DNA from: JANLQX01 sp043775075
GTDB lineage: Bacteria > Actinomycetota > Acidimicrobiia > Acidimicrobiales > JANYDT01
Reading direction: 5' to 3'
NCBI GenBank assembly: GCA_043775075.1
Contig: JAYVSS010000008.1
Location: forward strand, 1 to 32,191
Length of the DNA stretch: 32,191 nucleotides
This document shows, one piece after another, positions 31,561-32,191 of the stretch; positions within the stretch are counted from its first letter, which is position 1; every line of letters begins with the position of its first letter. Position numbers and translations under genes: made by a program. The notes beneath the pieces were generated by a model. That model did not search any database, had not been told where the DNA came from, and saw only the letters and a program-made list of their open reading frames with translations.

Positions 31561-32191
31561 GCACATCGATCGGTGCTCGTTCTCGGCGAACCCGTCGTCG
31601 TCGCTGGTGGCGTCGGGCGGACACCGAAGAGACGGTCAAGACCAAACCTAGGGGGGCCGATGACTCACCCGTGGCCGTTCTCTTCACTGACGCTGGACCC
31701 GGGGCGACGACCGGCACCATTGTGTTGATCAATGGCGTGCCGACCCCCGTCCCGCTTGACCGGGCGGCGGCGATCGACGCCGGGTACGTGCTCGTGGACG
31801 TCGCCGTCGGGGCGCCCGCGTCCTCCGGCCGGCCGCGCCAGTCCGAATCCTCGGTGCCTCTCGCCAGGGACCGAGCAAGCCAAGTTGAGTTTCTTCGTGA
31901 GCTCTCAAGGTCCCGCCGTGCGCCGACTACTTCGACTCCGTCAACGATGTCGCCGGTGACGTATGACTGGCCGCGGGCGACTGCGGCCCCGTGGGCGCTG
32001 ACCGAAACCACGGAGAGCACGGCGGATGCCACCGTGGATTTTCTCGCCGATATCGACGAGGAACCCGTAGAACATGTGGTGCCCGCAGCGCGCCCGGCAG
32101 TCGAGATGGCGCTTCCTACTTGGGGCTTCTCACCCGCCTCGTCCGCGGAGGCCCCGTCCTTCCTTGACGAGCCGACCTACGCTTCGTGGAC
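31557..32191 (+). CDS. Unrecognised protein, open at the right edge
   Basis: An open frame from GTG 31557 runs without a stop to the window's last base (211 codons seen). It overlaps the Nudix stop by 4 bp (GTGA), suggesting coupled translation. The protein opens with a strongly basic stretch (RSRRTRRRRWWRRAD), then VAVLFTDAGPGATTGTIVLINGVPTPVPLDRAAAIDAGYVLVDVAVG, which looks folded. An Ala/Thr/Pro/Glu-rich, apparently disordered region with EEPVEHVVPAARP follows. No known domain, signal peptide or membrane helix is visible. Codon choice (GC-rich third positions) agrees with a real gene. Confidence 0.65.
   Translation, partial: MSTSIGARSRRTRRRRWWRRADTEETVKTKPRGADDSPVAVLFTDAGPGATTGTIVLINGVPTPVPLDRAAAIDAGYVLVDVAVGAPASSGRPRQSESSVPLARDRASQVEFLRELSRSRRAPTTSTPSTMSPVTYDWPRATAAPWALTETTESTADATVDFLADIDEEPVEHVVPAARPAVEMALPTWGFSPASSAEAPSFLDEPTYASW

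Noticed and set aside
1..32191. CRISPR arrays, insertion sequences, integrases, rRNA genes or a replication origin
   Set aside because: No regularly spaced repeats with unique spacers, no transposase or integrase motifs, and no DnaA-box cluster were seen. The repeats present are short tandem or local duplications.

Overview
GC-rich DNA from an actinobacterium. The strongest marker is a complete WhiB iron-sulfur regulator (12676-12939), a family essentially confined to Actinomycetota. The many GTG starts, paired ArsA-type ATPases and Ser/Thr/Pro-rich cell-wall proteins agree. A deep-branching lineage such as Acidimicrobiia is my inference and was not tested. I see no insertion sequence, phage gene, CRISPR array, rRNA or origin. 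The window looks like ordinary chromosome holding one accessory-looking glycan cassette.

Layout. 1-248: end of a glutamine amidotransferase. 263-1809 (minus): two tandem cyclophilin-type prolyl isomerases, one with a membrane anchor. 1881-3518: secreted M23/LytM envelope protein with a coiled coil. 3632-6455: aspartate kinase and aspartate-semialdehyde dehydrogenase, the first two steps toward lysine/diaminopimelate, threonine and methionine; a strong internal start in lysC probably makes a separate beta subunit. 6509-11107 (minus): MFS transporter, small MazG-like protein, tRNA-Pro(CGG) with a clear terminator, single-domain response regulator and two overlapping ArsA/GET3-like ATPases. 11137-12531: NfeD-type membrane protein whose protease domain seems to lack its serine. 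12676-15066: WhiB, alpha/beta hydrolase, zinc alcohol dehydrogenase.

15176-21279 is a same-strand block for surface glycan or glycolipid synthesis: nucleotide-sugar dehydrogenase, family-2 glycosyltransferase, NAD-dependent sugar epimerase/dehydratase, a large polytopic GT-C-like membrane protein and an unrecognised two-helix membrane protein. 21458-24549 (minus) is selA-selB, the selenocysteine synthesis and insertion machinery. 24734-27094 is a bifunctional class A penicillin-binding protein, 27283-29559 a PAS-GAF-GGDEF-EAL cyclic-di-GMP protein, 29556-30731 (minus) a membrane-anchored trypsin-fold protein missing catalytic His and Ser, then a Nudix hydrolase and an unrecognised gene running off the end.

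Themes: envelope construction (LytM, PBP, glycan cassette, diaminopimelate supply); two protease-fold proteins that look catalytically dead; and short tandem repeats, usually multiples of 3 bp, at the low-complexity ends of several genes. Several genes (ArsA pair, WhiB, class A PBP, trypsin-fold protein, Nudix, ask-asd) recall, from memory, the mycobacterial Rv3671c-Rv3682 and Rv3708c-Rv3709c neighbourhoods, with other genes interspersed.
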